A stretch of DNA of 64,000 nt from the NCBI GenBank assembly GCA_963377175.1, contig CAUJNA010003319.1, positions 242,501 to 306,500 of the forward strand, read 5' to 3'. A program made the translations under genes and the position numbers. This stretch comes from Effrenium voratum. Its lineage: Eukaryota > Sar > Dinophyceae > Suessiales > Symbiodiniaceae. Shown here piece after piece: positions 48,113 to 60,049 of the stretch. Below the pieces are notes generated by a model, which was not told the origin of the DNA, ran no database searches, and saw only the letters and a program-made list of their open reading frames with translations. Position 1 is the stretch's first letter. Each line of letters starts with the position of its first letter.

Positions 48113-49860
48113 TGGACTTGGCACATGCCGAAACCATTTTAAAGACCTTCCAATATACTTAAATGCAATCAATTGGCACAGTTACTTTCTGCGGATCTTC
48201 ACACAACTGTAGCCCAAACCACGATCCCTAGGGGAAAAGGGTAAATCATGTTGGATCAACTTTTGTAAACGGGGCGTTCTATTGTACGAAGTGTTTTTTT
48301 CAGGATTCGAGAGGAATCCCGCTCAAACACAAAAATACAATATCAAAGCCTTGGCCGTTTAGATTTAAAGGGTGGTTTGTCTAGAGTATTTTTCAGATCC
48401 AAGAATTCCTGTTTTCGAAGTGGCACCCAAACACCCAAACGATACAAAGGAGGTTGCCCACAGAAGCCATTGATCGTCTTTAATCTTACTGTGTTCTGGG
48501 TCCACTTCAATGACAGGCATTGTGTTGAGCCCCCTGGTCCAGAATCCTTTCGCAAAGGGCTGCATTCAGGATTCAACAACAACTAAGTCGACATTTCTTC
48601 CGCTGCAAAAAAACTCAAGGGAACTAGAATCCTCGCCCCATATAGAAACCAACAAGCAAACCCCCCAACGCAAGAGCCAAGAGCTAATTAATCTAATTGA
48701 GGCCCTTTGGACATCATTTAAGTGGGGCTTATGTCCACGAAGCATGTTCCAGGGTGTTCCCTACTAAATTGAATAGCCTTATTTGGATAAGGACGATTTC
48801 CAAACAAAAAATGTGGGCCTAAGTTTGCCAATTCATCCTATGCTCATTCGGTTAGGTGGATGTGTGTTCACTTGCCTCATTGATACAAAATGCACATGCC
48901 ATTTGCTGGTGACATGCAGGGCAGTCCAGACGTGAAAGTACAGGCTTCCCCCCCGCTCTCAACACCACCCACAGAAGAGATATTTTAGCCAGTATGATTG
49001 TCAACGCTGCTTCAAGAGGAACATCAGGGAAGCCTGAAATGATCCTTAGGGTCCTTCAAAACATCAACGCCAACCCATCAAAAGGACGCCAAGAAAATCG
49101 GCCCAAGTGATGTTGCAAGCCACCCATGAAGAGAAACAACCCCCGTGCAAATTGATAGGGAACCGACAAGCAGTCCTGGCCCCCAAACAGATTCCGTTTT
49201 CCACTTGCCTCCTCCAAAGACCCTGCCCCCTGGGTACAGGGTTGCTTGTTGACATGAGATGTTGTTTAAAGGCTCTGAAGCCAAGCTGCGTAAAGCTTCA
49301 CATACCTCCTCTTCCAAGTGCACAACCAGTCGCTCTGCTTCAGCAGGTAGCCTGAAGCAAAAAAACTCCTAGTTGGGTTTCTGGAAAGACCCTCAAAAGG
49401 GAAGCAACAAACACATCTGAGGGAAAATAAAGGGGCGCAACTAAGCTGGGCAATATGAAACCTTACCAAAGCCAACTGGGGCAGCTTTCAGGGAGGGTTC
49501 TGGAGGGTTCCAGGGACTCTGTAGGGATACTACCTGAGCTTTTCTCGCCATGGGTCCTCAGGAGGGGCAGAGACTGCGTGGTCTTAGCAATCCTTTGGAA
49601 AAGCAAGTACTCTGCCGCAAGCAAGCAAATGGTCCATGTCCATGTTTCGCATTTCGCTGAGAGCCCAAAACAGCCCAGAAACAGTCTGAATGGAGCACTG
49701 GGCTTCCATCCTTTGATTACCAGCAAGGAGACATACATAACTTAATCTGCGTAACAAAGAACCAGGATTTCTATTATTTGCCTCGGCTTGAGCTGTTTGC
49801 CCCTTTAAGCCTACCTCAGGGTGCGCTGCAAATTCACCTGGAACCCTCAAAAAAAAGGGG
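48113..49860. other. Gene-free stretch
   Basis: Minus-strand frames near 48,370-48,570 and 49,470-49,740 look moderately protein-like but lack AG|G acceptors at their starts. Not called. Confidence 0.35.
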
Positions 49861-49869
49861 CTCCGGCCC

Positions 49870-49924
49870 AAAAGAAGATTCCCCCTTTTTGGGTGACCAA
49901 GCGGCCCTCGATGAAAAGCTGGTC
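49870..49924 (-). CDS. Possible exon of unidentified protein
   Basis: After acceptor TTTCGCAG|GAC the frame reads DQLFIEGRLVTQKG. An upstream in-frame ATG (MSTLSQDQLF) could alternatively make this a start. No donor of the usual type seen. Confidence 0.28.
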
Positions 49925-51068
49925 CTGCGAAAGTGTGGACATGGCTCCGGCGAACCCACAGACAGCTACGGAGAGGCCGGCGCAAACCCTTTGGGCCGAA
50001 CCAGCTTCAGGAAGGAAAACCGCTTTTAGTATGGCCCTTTTTTTGGGGGGGTGGGGGGGCGGGATTGCTGTTTACTGCACCACTCTTGGGGGACCCACAC
50101 ATGTTGCAATGCCTGCCCCTGCCTTCAGGGGCTTGACCAATACTGGGAGCTTTGAAATGACAGTGCCCAAAAATAGTTTGGAGGCGGAGCATGTATGGAT
50201 CCATCCCCGTGTATAGGATATGTATATGAAATTATACTAAACAAAAAGGACGAACCGGGAGAAAACAGGTGGAATGCATAGAAAGCGCATCAAAAGAGCA
50301 CAGAAGCATTCTAAGATACAAAGAATACAAAGCTTGAAAGGTTGGGTTAGCAGGATTTTGCGAGTTCCCCACTGTCATACCGGGCATCAAATCCCCAATC
50401 AGTTGTTGCGGTAGCAGGATCTCTCGCAACCCGTTTCTTTGACCATAAGGCATGGACAACCCTTCGCAGTGACGCTCCTCCCAAGCACTTTCGCGCCTCA
50501 CCCCGCAAGGGCATGAGCTGCCCTGCGACGTGTCGGACCTAGGCTTGATGAAACTTCATAGCAGTGCCTCAAGAGCATAAGGCTAAGTTCAAGATGGCTT
50601 TGGGCAGGTTTCAAGGGATGTTGAAAACGATGCTGGGGATGTTGACCGGCTAGTGTAAAATGCGTCAATTTCGCGAGAAAATGCTGTAAAATACGACATT
50701 TTGCTGCAAGTTGGGATCAAGGTTGAACACTGCACTGAACCTTGCTTAAACCAACAAGGCCAAAAACAAAAATCCATTAGCAAACATTTGTAGCGGTCAA
50801 CTGGCAGCGCAAGCTAACCTGAAAGCCCCTAATCAAACTCTCATTTTGGAGGGAATTTCCTTTTGGGATGATTCAATGGCCCTAACAGGCTCCTTCCGTT
50901 CATGCTTGTGGAGGGAAGCACCGGTGGACACTTAGGGCCGTGATTGAAACCGGAACCTCCAAAAGTGGTTGCACCCAGTTTCAACGGAAACCACGGATTT
51001 CGCTGCAACATTTGATTTAGGGAAATGATATATAACCCCTGACCCTCGAAGATGGCTGCAGCGCTCGC

Positions 51069-51153
51069 CTTGTAAACGGCTGCTCTCAGCCGATCCCGCA
51101 GAAAGCGAGGCCTCGCTGGCTCCAGCGAAAAGGCGCCCCCACAGCTCATCCAC
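51069..51153 (-). CDS. Exon of unidentified protein
   Basis: Twenty-eight codons plus one base between AACCAG|GTG and TACAAG|GC, reading VDELWGRLFAGASEASLSAG then SAESSRLQ. Helical, AG|G at both ends. Function unknown. Confidence 0.5.
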
Positions 51154-51830
51154 CTGGTTTTGATGTGCCCCTGGGAGTTCGTCTCACAAAAATGGCCTTC
51201 GAATCTTGACATCCCTGTCAAACAGGGGGTTTCCCCAATCAAAAGTTGACCAATTGACTGGTGGAAACCCATTGAAACGGCCCTGCCACTTTTGAAGGTT
51301 CCAAAAAAGGACTGATTGACCTTGCGAGAAGCGACATCCCCGCAAAACTACTCTCAAGTATATGGAGCAAAAAGTCAGTGGAGGGATGCTGGGAACCACC
51401 GGGTAAAGCACTGCCCCAAAGTCTGAAAGCTTGATATTGGAGGCTGACTCCCTCCTAGGGCCGAGAAAAAGCTTGATCCTGCGTGAAACACTGTGCATTG
51501 TTGAAGCGGTTTGGTTGATGTGGGGGTTCACCTAAAATGAATTGTCTGCACATCTGGCGCCTTCCTTTTCAATCAAAAACCGAGAAGTCAAGACTCGCTC
51601 AGTCACCCATCCAGCCAAAGACGGTGGAAAATCAAGCCTCGACACTTGATGCAATACTGCTGAGTTCTTTGGCCTTGAGCCCGAAGTAGCAACCTTTTGC
51701 GGATTGATAGGGGGTGCTTTCCGCTCAAGTGAAGGATCCACAGCATGGGAACTTTGTGTGTATCAACCGGGGGCCTCGCCTGGGACATTCAAGGGGCAGG
51801 CCCCATCTTTGTTTGACAAGGCTAAGGTTC

Positions 51831-51882
51831 CTCAGGTACATCGCTGTCTCGCCCGGCTCTCCCTCAAGCAATGCGAGCGCAT
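51831..51882 (-). CDS. Possible exon of unidentified protein
   Basis: From acceptor TTGGAACAG|AT to donor CCTGAG|GA, reading ALALLEGEPGETAMYL. Acidic, helix then turn. The acceptor lacks the usual following G. Confidence 0.33.
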
Positions 51883-52984
51883 CTGTTCCAAGAGAACCCC
51901 TATAGCCTTTCTAGCTGGAAAACCCAGCCCAAAAAGGGCAGGACACCCGCCCCAAAAAGCCTGCGGGCACTCTCTTTTTTGCAACAATCGTGGAAGAGGA
52001 CAGGGAGTTTTGAAAAACAATAGGGATGCCCCACATTTGAAAATAGAGGAACGGGGAAATATCGTGTGATTTGCTGGAATTTACCGCGGTTTGGTACCTG
52101 TATGTGGTTGGTCCGAGGTCCACTTGCAATGCTTAGGAAACCCAGCGTGCAACAAGACAGGGGGGAGGAGAAATCTGTGTACGTTGTTGTTGCTTTGTGT
52201 CTCTGTGTGTTTGTGCCTTTTTGTCTGTCCGTCTTTGCGTCTCTTTGTGTAGTTGTGTCTGAGTGTTTCTCTGGGTCTTTGTGCCGATGCTTCGCAGTTT
52301 GCCCTTCTTTCATGCAACTTGATCTCTCAGTATCTGGGTCCCAGGGCGCAGGTGAGGGTGGCAAGCTCCTGGCAAAGCGCAAAACTGACTTGAAGGAGCC
52401 AGCCAACCATCTGACTCGTGGAGGCTCGCAGAGGGGTGGACTTATATGTTATGAATGGCACCAAGGCAGGGAAAGCAACCAACCATCTTCTATGATGTGG
52501 CAGCAGGGATTCAAAACACGTGTGTCCGAGCCTTAGGGCTTGCAGCCGTCAGCATTGATATTGCCATCCTCCCCATTTAAGCAATGCAGGACTCCTAAAG
52601 AGGCCCGCCGATACGCAGCACGACCTTTGTCCGCGCGATCGGGTGATTGTTGGGCAGCTACTGGCCTGATGGTTGCTGCGTGGCGGCAGTTGCGAACAAC
52701 ACAACTCAGGAAACAAGTGGCTTTCAACATATGCCCAATATGCATCCAGCAAAGTCCCAGTCGATCTACGGGGCGCGCGCGTCAGCCCTTGAGGCCATTG
52801 GCTTGCTCTCACAGGTCCTTGTCCAATGTGCCAGGGATTGCTAAAGATGCGGCTGAGGGAAAAGATGCAAAGAGCGCACGCACACAGCGAGTCCCAAGGA
52901 ATTTTCAAGGCCGAACAAATTCAAGGCCGTAGTATTGCGATGTTTCAAGAGGCTAAGCTGCCAGCTGGTCTGTTGCCGCTGGGC

Positions 52985-53236
52985 CTTCACGGCTCCAGGA
53001 AACTCTGGCGGTGCTCGGCTTTGGCACACTCTCATAGTGCCTCAGCCGTTCAAACGGCTCAAGCGGGCACGACGTGTAGGAGTTGAAAGCTCGCAGTTGG
53101 CCTGTCAGCCTGGTATGTGCTCGCAATTCGCGGATCTCATTTGCGGTTAGTTGGTCTGGAACTCTGACACCACCAAATGCAGACATACGCAGCACCGGTG
53201 GCAAGCCAAACGAAGTCCAGTTTTGCACTTGGGTCC
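52985..53236 (-). CDS. Unknown protein, downstream exon
   Basis: From acceptor AGCGCAG|GG to donor GTGAAG|GC; two bases plus 83 codons plus one base. Contains VQNWTSFGLPPVLRMSAFGG and PKPSTARVSWSRE. The opposite strand is also partly open but without splice support. Confidence 0.55.
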
Positions 53237-53743
53237 CTGCGCTGGCACGGCCATGGGGTAGCCAAGCTCCCACCCGAGCAAGACAGGCGAACGCCTCATG
53301 TGTCCAGCATGGCATCGGCCTCTCCTAGAAATAAGTTGTAGCCTGGATCCCCTTTTGATGACACCCCCCCTGGCCGCAAAACGGAGGGGCCATCACTCCA
53401 ATGGCGGATGGCAAGCCATGACTCCAAGCTGGGCAGGTCTAGGGCGTCTGCAAGGGTCCTGCGCATGGGCAGCTGGCAAGGTGTCAGCAGAATCACATCT
53501 GCTTTTGCTTGCATGAAATTCGCAAAATGGGGCACATCAAACAAAGCTAATCGAAACCAGAAAAGCCCGAAAAAGCATACAGCAGGGCCGTCTGCCTTCA
53601 AGGGTTGCAACACTTTCTGAAATTGGGCACGCGTAGTCCTGCACTTCATCATGTTCATCGCCGTGAGGCTGAGTACATGGCGGAAGGCGCACCTGACGTT
53701 GGCCCTACCGCCAAGGAGCTTGTCAGTATCCAAGGAACGTTCC
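52985..53743 (-). CDS. Two-exon block of an unidentified protein
   Basis: Gene-level entry for the best unknown coding block. Two long exons (53,343-53,743 and 52,985-53,236) are joined by a 106-base GC-AG intron with matching phase, giving about 217 residues. Landmarks are LADALDLPSLESWLAIRHW, GLPPVLRMSAFGGVRVPDQL, TANEIRELRAHTRLTGQL and LEPFERLRHYESVPK. No catalytic motif, signal or membrane segment is evident apart from a hydrophobic run (CFFGLFWFRLALF). I do not recognise the family. Further exons must lie on either side, since both ends are splice sites. Confidence 0.55.
53343..53743 (-). CDS. Unknown protein, upstream exon
   Basis: From acceptor GCGGAG|GG to donor ATCCAG|GC, 133 codons. 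Contains VRCAFRHVLSLTAMNMMKC, ALFDVPHFANFMQAKADVIL and DLPSLESWLAIRHW. The donor choice is fixed by phase: it is the only AG|G donor that reads through into the next exon. Confidence 0.5.
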
Positions 53744-54024
53744 CTCCGCCCTCACAGCTTGAGCTCGACACACAACTTGACTCAACATGGGCGATTATAT
53801 GCGATGCCCGTGCGGCAAGTGTCTTGCTGGCCCGAGGTGCCTGAGGCTCTGAGGGCCGCACTGGCTCTGGCGTCTTTTCACGTCCGAGACGGCAGAGCTC
53901 AGCACCCATGGCGCGTGAGACAAGTGAAACTCCAATCCAAACTTGAGCCACCACCTAGCAGACCGATGTGCTGTGAGCCTTTGCGAACCAACAAACTCTG
54001 ATGCCAAACATGATTGCTTACCTT

Positions 54025-54136
54025 TCATGTAGCGCCGCGCTGCTCTTCCCAACGCAAGAGGTCCAAGTCCCAGCCCAGTAGCCTAGCAAAAATTCGGCCG
54101 ATTTCACTTCGGGACTTTCCCCCAATTCTTGGCGTC
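54025..54136 (-). CDS. Possible exon of unidentified protein
   Basis: After acceptor GCCAAG|GAC the frame reads TPRIGGKSRSEIGRIFARLL then GWDLDLLRWEEQRGAT and a stop at 54,025. A second frame is also open here up to a good GTAAGC donor at about 54,031, so the frame is unsure. Confidence 0.33.
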
Positions 54137-54390
54137 CTTGGCTTCTTTCCGGGTTCTGGAGACTGAGGCGCCAAAATGTTGCTCGGTACGGCTGCCCTTG
54201 CTCTGGCTGTTGGCCCTGTTGGAGCTGCAAGGGTTGAGAAAAGCTTTGGACCACCCTCAGAGCTGGGGAATCGAACTGTTTTGCAAAGCAGTTCCTTGGG
54301 GAAGGAGCGATCGCTGCATTTGACTGGTGCCTCACGGGGCACCTAGATGAACCATCACGGGTGCTTCACTATAAAGCCACAACGTAAACT

Positions 54391-54438
54391 CCAGGCAAGT
54401 TTAGCAGACGTGCATCAGGCAGGGGCAGCAACATATCC
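54391..54438 (-). CDS. Possible short exon of unidentified protein
   Basis: After acceptor GGCTTGCAG|GAT the frame reads DMLLPLPDARLLNLPG. No AG|G donor; low confidence. Confidence 0.25.
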
Positions 54439-55002
54439 TGCAAGCCATAAGGAAGTGCTGCATCAATGAAGACCACGAGAGATTCAATACCACACACACA
54501 TATGCACATCTGCAATTGAAGTAAGTTCACGATGCACCGTCTCCCTGAGAAAAACCCAAAGGCTTGCGCCTGAAACCAGCGCTTGGCTGCAGCTCCAATA
54601 CCTGGCAGCACAAAGCATGCGAGATGGAGGGGACAATCCGCTAGAAACAGTCAAGCAAAATATATTAGTCACAGGCAAGCCTAGGAGCCTAGGGGCAAAG
54701 TTATCACGCCACTGCTGGATGGGAATCAAAAACACGTGCAACAATCCACGTACTTGTCCGGACGCATGCTGGAGCAGCCATACGTGAAAATTTGTGAAGC
54801 GAGAGCTGGCGCTGCAGCAATGGGAAAGAAAGTGGATAAAGGAAACACACACACACACACTGCCTTGATTGAGTGTTCAAAAAATAAAGCAGGTTGTTTC
54901 GGCATGCCTCCACTTAGTCACTCTTTGGCAATACCTCGATAGAATTTGTCATTGTTCTTGTCATGCTAGATTGCTGGACAAGGGGCAATACGGAGAGGGG
55001 TG

Positions 55003-55304
55003 TGGCCAGTTGCCACAGGATCCTAAGCTGAGGTTGCAGGCCTGTTGCTCCACTGCCATGGGCGTCTGTTCCTATCCGCAACTGTTGGACTGTTGAGGTG
55101 GGATCCACCCAGCCCGCAGCCTCGCCGCGAAGCGAGCGAGGAAGCCTCGAAGTCTTCCAAGAGATCCCAAAAATCGTCCTTGCAACCCCAACCCAGGGGA
55201 GTTCGTAAGTTGGGCGTGCAGGTCAAATTTGAAGCCCCACCTCAGTCCAACAATCCTTGCGGATAGGAACAGACGCCCTCGTAGGATCTTGTGGCAACTG
55301 GCCA
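55003..55304. repeat. Imperfect inverted repeat surrounding an exon
   Basis: The left arm (about 55,003-55,101) reads GGCCAGTTGCCACAGGATCC and later GCGTCTGTTCCTATCCGCAA. Both recur in reverse complement at about 55,236-55,304. The loop holds the exon at 55,121-55,178. Confidence 0.75.
55121..55178 (-). CDS. Exon of unidentified protein inside an inverted repeat
   Basis: Nineteen codons plus one base between TTGCAAG|GAC and CGGCGAG|GC, reading DDFWDLLEDFEASSLASRR. Amphipathic acidic helix then a basic end. No family recognised. Confidence 0.5.
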
Positions 55305-55309
55305 GCACA

Positions 55310-58300
55310 CTTCTCTCCGGTATCGCCGGCTCGAACTTGTTGCGGCGCCTCACACTGCGAGGATGTGAGCCGGCCTGCGAAGTGTTGGACCTCGGCCATC
55401 GGCTCGCGGGGATACTCCCTAGCGTTGGGTGGAACTTCAACATGATCAGAAGGCCTGCTTTTTGGGGTTGGTATGGATGGCCAAAAAGTAAAACCAAAAT
55501 GGCTCGGTCTTTGATCCCCTTCAACAAATTCAACTTGTTGGCACAGTTCGTAGTCAGTAGGGGACAATCATTGATTCAAAGGTCAAAATATATTTCAGGT
55601 CGTGACAACAACCACAAGAATGTTGTCGTGCAGCATCCAGGCACTTTGCATTGGTGAGGATGGTGAGGTTAAGAACATGTTTAACGGTCATATCGTCATA
55701 CCGGTGCCATCTGTCAACCAAGAAAAATCGGGGACTCACCTGCCGCGTTTGATCTGGAGGCTCCGGGCCATTGAAGGCACCGGCGGGACCCGCCACCCTA
55801 TGGCCCAAAAGGATTACGTCGATTGCGTGCCTTATTGAAGTGAACCCGCAGTGGAAAATAAACCGAATGCCCAAAATGATTACGCTTGTGGTTCAATCAA
55901 GGGAAGCTGCAGTTGATGAAGCACACCCTGCGGCACAACATGAGTGCGTTCATCGTCAAGGGAACATACGACTGAAGTGGAAACTTTTGATTTAACTACC
56001 GACAGCCATATATGATATGCAGCTGCGGAAACCTCATGTTGTGCGCATACATGCGCATACATTGGTTGGTTCGCCTGATGGATTGAAAGTGCTGTGATTC
56101 ACTTCAACTACAAGTGATCCTCTGAAGCTGCCTCTCTGGAATGGTGCAAACGACCCACAGTCAGCTAGGATCACGGTACCTGGTGAAAAGGGGGCAGGGT
56201 ACGTAGTTGTGTCTGTGATGCTTTAGCGGGAACCCGTTGGGGCACACAATTTTCATGGGGGTACTTATATCACAACAATGCTTGAGGGAATTTGTCAATT
56301 TGAAGTTCATTGCTATTTAGGGCACATGCCCCAGACGCACGAATCTAGTCATATCCCTCGCAGCGCACCTGCCAGGCGAAGCCCTGCAAGATGTGAAGCG
56401 CATAAATGCCGAGTGACCCAGTTGGCATCAAAAAGACACCAGTCCACCAGTCCACCAGGTCACGAATCCAATTCGTGGTTTGGATTGGTGGTTTGGAGGC
56501 CAGGGGGGTGCCTGCCCTAGGTGTCCTTCTGCCAAAATAGATGTTGGCCAATGATTTGGACCATTCCACTTTGGTTGGTTGACTCCATGTTAGTGGGGAA
56601 CCTGCCCAACGAAGATAATTTGTGGGGGGGTACCACCAAATGAAAGAACAACCCCACGAACACTCGGAAATTAGCAGACACCCGGTAGCAAACAGGAAGC
56701 CAACAATCATCCGAAACTGGCAGCTTTGAGCCCAGCGGAGCCAACTGCAAACCACCACGTTCGAGGGCAAAGCCAAATTGAGTTTTCGATTCTGGCATCT
56801 AGAAGCCCTTCATATCCAGAGCCACATGGAAACCTCGCAATGCCAGACTTCCTATTGCCCTTTGAACGTTGCAGACCCAACAGCCAACAGCAAGGATGAA
56901 GTCCGTTGAACCTTGCCTCTGCATAATCATTTCAAAATATTGGTAGCTTTCCTGCATCAGCTGCAATGAGCCGTCTGTCCAGCAAACCTTATGCCACAAG
57001 TCATGTGCTCAGCGCAATTGCTACCCTGATTTTACCCTCGCGTGGCAATCCTCCCCAATCAAAGGACTGGCCCTTTTGTCTTAGCATTCAACATTGTTGG
57101 GGGTGTGGCAGACTGGCTTCATTCTCAAGATCTCCGGCCTTGTTCTGCCTCTGGTGACGCCTGCAATGCGACCAGAAGACGAAGCATATCACAAAACGTT
57201 TTCCCAGAGATCGGGCGTCTTGCAGCAAAACAATCTGCTAGTTGAGGACAAGTGCAAATTCCTGTGCGCCAAACCAGTTAGACAAAGCAGTACCAACTGC
57301 GACCCAGTCGACCCCTTTGAAAAGAATCGGCTCTTAAGTCTCACAATGCGGACACTTTGACGGCAAAGGCGACTTTGAAATTGGGAGAAGTGTGCCAGGA
57401 AAAGCTTGTGATTTGTGAACAGTCGGAGTTCAGTAACTTTGTGGCAGTTCTAAAGCCTGATAACTCTTCTCCCTACCCCTTGGCTGTGCCGCGTGCTCAC
57501 ATTTCGGAAGGCGCAAAGAATCCTCGCGCTCATTCAGCGGAGAAGCATTTGCCTGCACACGCCAGGCTTCTGAGATTTTCGCGAGACTTGGGGCGCACAC
57601 ATCGTGGAATCCCTGCACTTGGTGGATTGAACACCATCTATCTCTTAGGCTTTTTCTGTGTCAAGTTCATGAGCTTTGTCAGTTTTATTAGGGAAGTCGG
57701 TTCGGTGACAACTATCACATGTTTGGTTGCGGGCACAAAGGGATAACGTAAGTTTTAATACTGCTCCTCTCTGCTTTGCCTTTGGCGGCTCATTACCTTA
57801 CAATGCAAACATCCACCCAGGCAACGGGATGACATCGCAGCTTGCTGCTAGTGCTATTTGCGCATCGCTGAAAGCTGACTTGGCTCCACACCAATGCAGC
57901 CCAGACAACCCAAACCCTAAACACGCCTGTCATGAGCAGTGAATTTGCCTAAATAAACCTGCGGGAACGGACGCCAAAGCCCCACGTGCCATAGTCATGT
58001 CCACATGCGCGCCAGGAATTCATAACTCCAGTTCCAAGGCCCAATTTGTTGAAATCCCGAGTCCACGAGATCCAGAGTCGCATGCGCAGAAAGTGCAGAG
58101 TCGCATGCCTACACGCATGGCGATGCATCCAGGTTCTGGTTCTCTGGACCTCCAAGGAGTACCCAGTAGACCAGGCCGAAACAAAAACAAACAAAAAAGG
58201 ATTAAACAAATCATAGCCAAAGCGAAAAGATGCAACATGGGTGCACATCTCGTCTGGGACTTGCACAATCCCTTAATAGCTTCCGACAAGATTATATTTC

Positions 58301-59980
58301 ATTCACAGCACCCAGAGCTTGAAACATCGGGCTTCGTCCAGTAGGGTTGGCCAATGTCTGGAAAGCAAATGCCGACCGCTTGGGCTTACGCGTCAAGGCA
58401 ACCGAAGAATAAAACATGTTGAGATGGCACCGCCTTTCGGACGGTCGTTGCGGTATAGCCTATTCTCAAAACACTCCACCTTGAAATGTTAGGAAACACC
58501 CCCGGCCCTCTGGCATGGCAATCCCATTGCTGCATGCGCTATGATTAAGCAAGGAAGCGAAGCTTCTATGACGAAGGGTGCATTTACCGGGGACATTGAG
58601 GCGAGGGGGCAAATGACCGCAAAAATCACCAAGGAACCCAAGCGACATTGAACAAGCCTACGAAACAAGCGAGGAGCTCCCTTTCCGACTTATTGATGGA
58701 CTCCAATGTTCATTGGAATTCGATCCAAACTAGGGACCCGTTCAAACAAGGTACTCAGCTTGGTGGCCACAACCAAACTGCCCGCTTGGCAGGATCCCAT
58801 GGTTTCTATCCTGTCTTGTTTGGAGCCCCACACCTTGGACACACTCTATTGGTCCTCATTTGAGGATGAACGTCATTGCAGGCCGCAAACAACCCTGCTC
58901 AGGCTTGCTCAAATAGGGCCCCGCCAAACAGCTCCGCTTCATTATGAGGGTGTGAACTGCGCAACACGTGTTGCCTCAAATAGGGCAAAAGGGAAACCAT
59001 GTATTAAAGGAATGATTCATGGGGCCTACGGGATATACCTAGCATGTCGCTTGGCGGTCATTGAAACTGAATTCTCTGAATTGACAATGAAACTCCTAGA
59101 GTAAGCGTTGAACCCGATTTAACCTCCCCGGTGCCCGCAAACTCTGAATCAAGTCGGGCCAAAGCAACTTGGAAAAGCCTGGCTTTAGGATCCAAAAGCG
59201 CGCTTTTTACAGTTCCAAATTGTTTTGTGCCGCCTCGACCAATTACGTACTGAGGCACTCGCATTGTTGGGAATACTTGGTGCATGTGTTTTACCTTTTT
59301 GCACGGGATGCTGAACACATGCTAATGTCCTTTGGAAGTTTACCATGCAACGCCTCAGTGAAATCCACATGATCTCGCATGATCTCGCCGCAGAGCTCTT
59401 CGCATCAGGAATGTCAGGCCTGGAAGAACCCTCTCTGTCTCTCTGTCTCTCTCTCTCTCTCTATCTCTCTGTCTTGTTCCCAAGGTGGGGCACACCATTC
59501 GAGAAGTTGCATTGCCTTTTTAGCATGCAAAAGGCGACTGAAACACCTGTTCAACGATGCAAATGGAAGACGACAAGAAACAAAAACGAAATACTCGAAG
59601 CACTCTTGGCCAAACTCACCAAAGTAGCGCAAGGGACGCCAAGGAACTGGATGATTGAACAACATGCGCATACAAAAAAACTGTAAACTCATGGGGGCTT
59701 GGGGGGGGGAGCCCAAATAATCCCTTGGTAAGCCCTTAATAAGGCCTTGTTTGGGGCTTATTGAGGCTCTCTCCCCTCCCTCCCCCCCAGCCCCCAGCAT
59801 AAACGTCTCGTCCCTGCCTAAAAGGCCTGGCTCCCACCGAAGCTGCCAGGACACAAAGGTCCACCGCCTCAGCGCGGATCAAACAAAACCAAGCGCAAGG
59901 AAAGAATGGCATGGCAGCTCGTAAATCAAGATGCATGCTGCATGCATATGCCCTTGCAGCCCAGGCAATGTTTTTGTTCC
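55310..59980. other. Gene-free stretch of about 4.7 kb
   Basis: No exon with AG|G boundaries and protein-like frame found on either strand. Contains a CT microsatellite at about 59,430-59,472. It may be long introns or an intergenic space upstream of the block at 42-55 kb. Confidence 0.4.
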
Positions 59981-59992
59981 TTTGCAAGTTCT

Positions 59993-60049
59993 TCACAGGA
60001 AGTCTCCGCAGTGACACGGCGGTGGCTTCTGAAGGCCACTCAGGCAAAC
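59993..60049 (-). CDS. Unknown protein, probable last exon
   Basis: From acceptor CTGCAAG|GTT; 18 codons and TGA. In phase with the previous exon. A longer alternative frame (PEWPSEATAVSLRRLPVKN) is open but out of phase. Confidence 0.4.
   Translation of the reverse strand, partial: VCLSGLQKPPPCHCGDFL

Noticed and set aside
47586..48162. Long frames rich in Asn/Gln/Pro/Thr (minus) and Trp/Leu/Gly (plus)
   Set aside because: They follow the GGTT/GGCT tetranucleotide repeat exactly and end with it.
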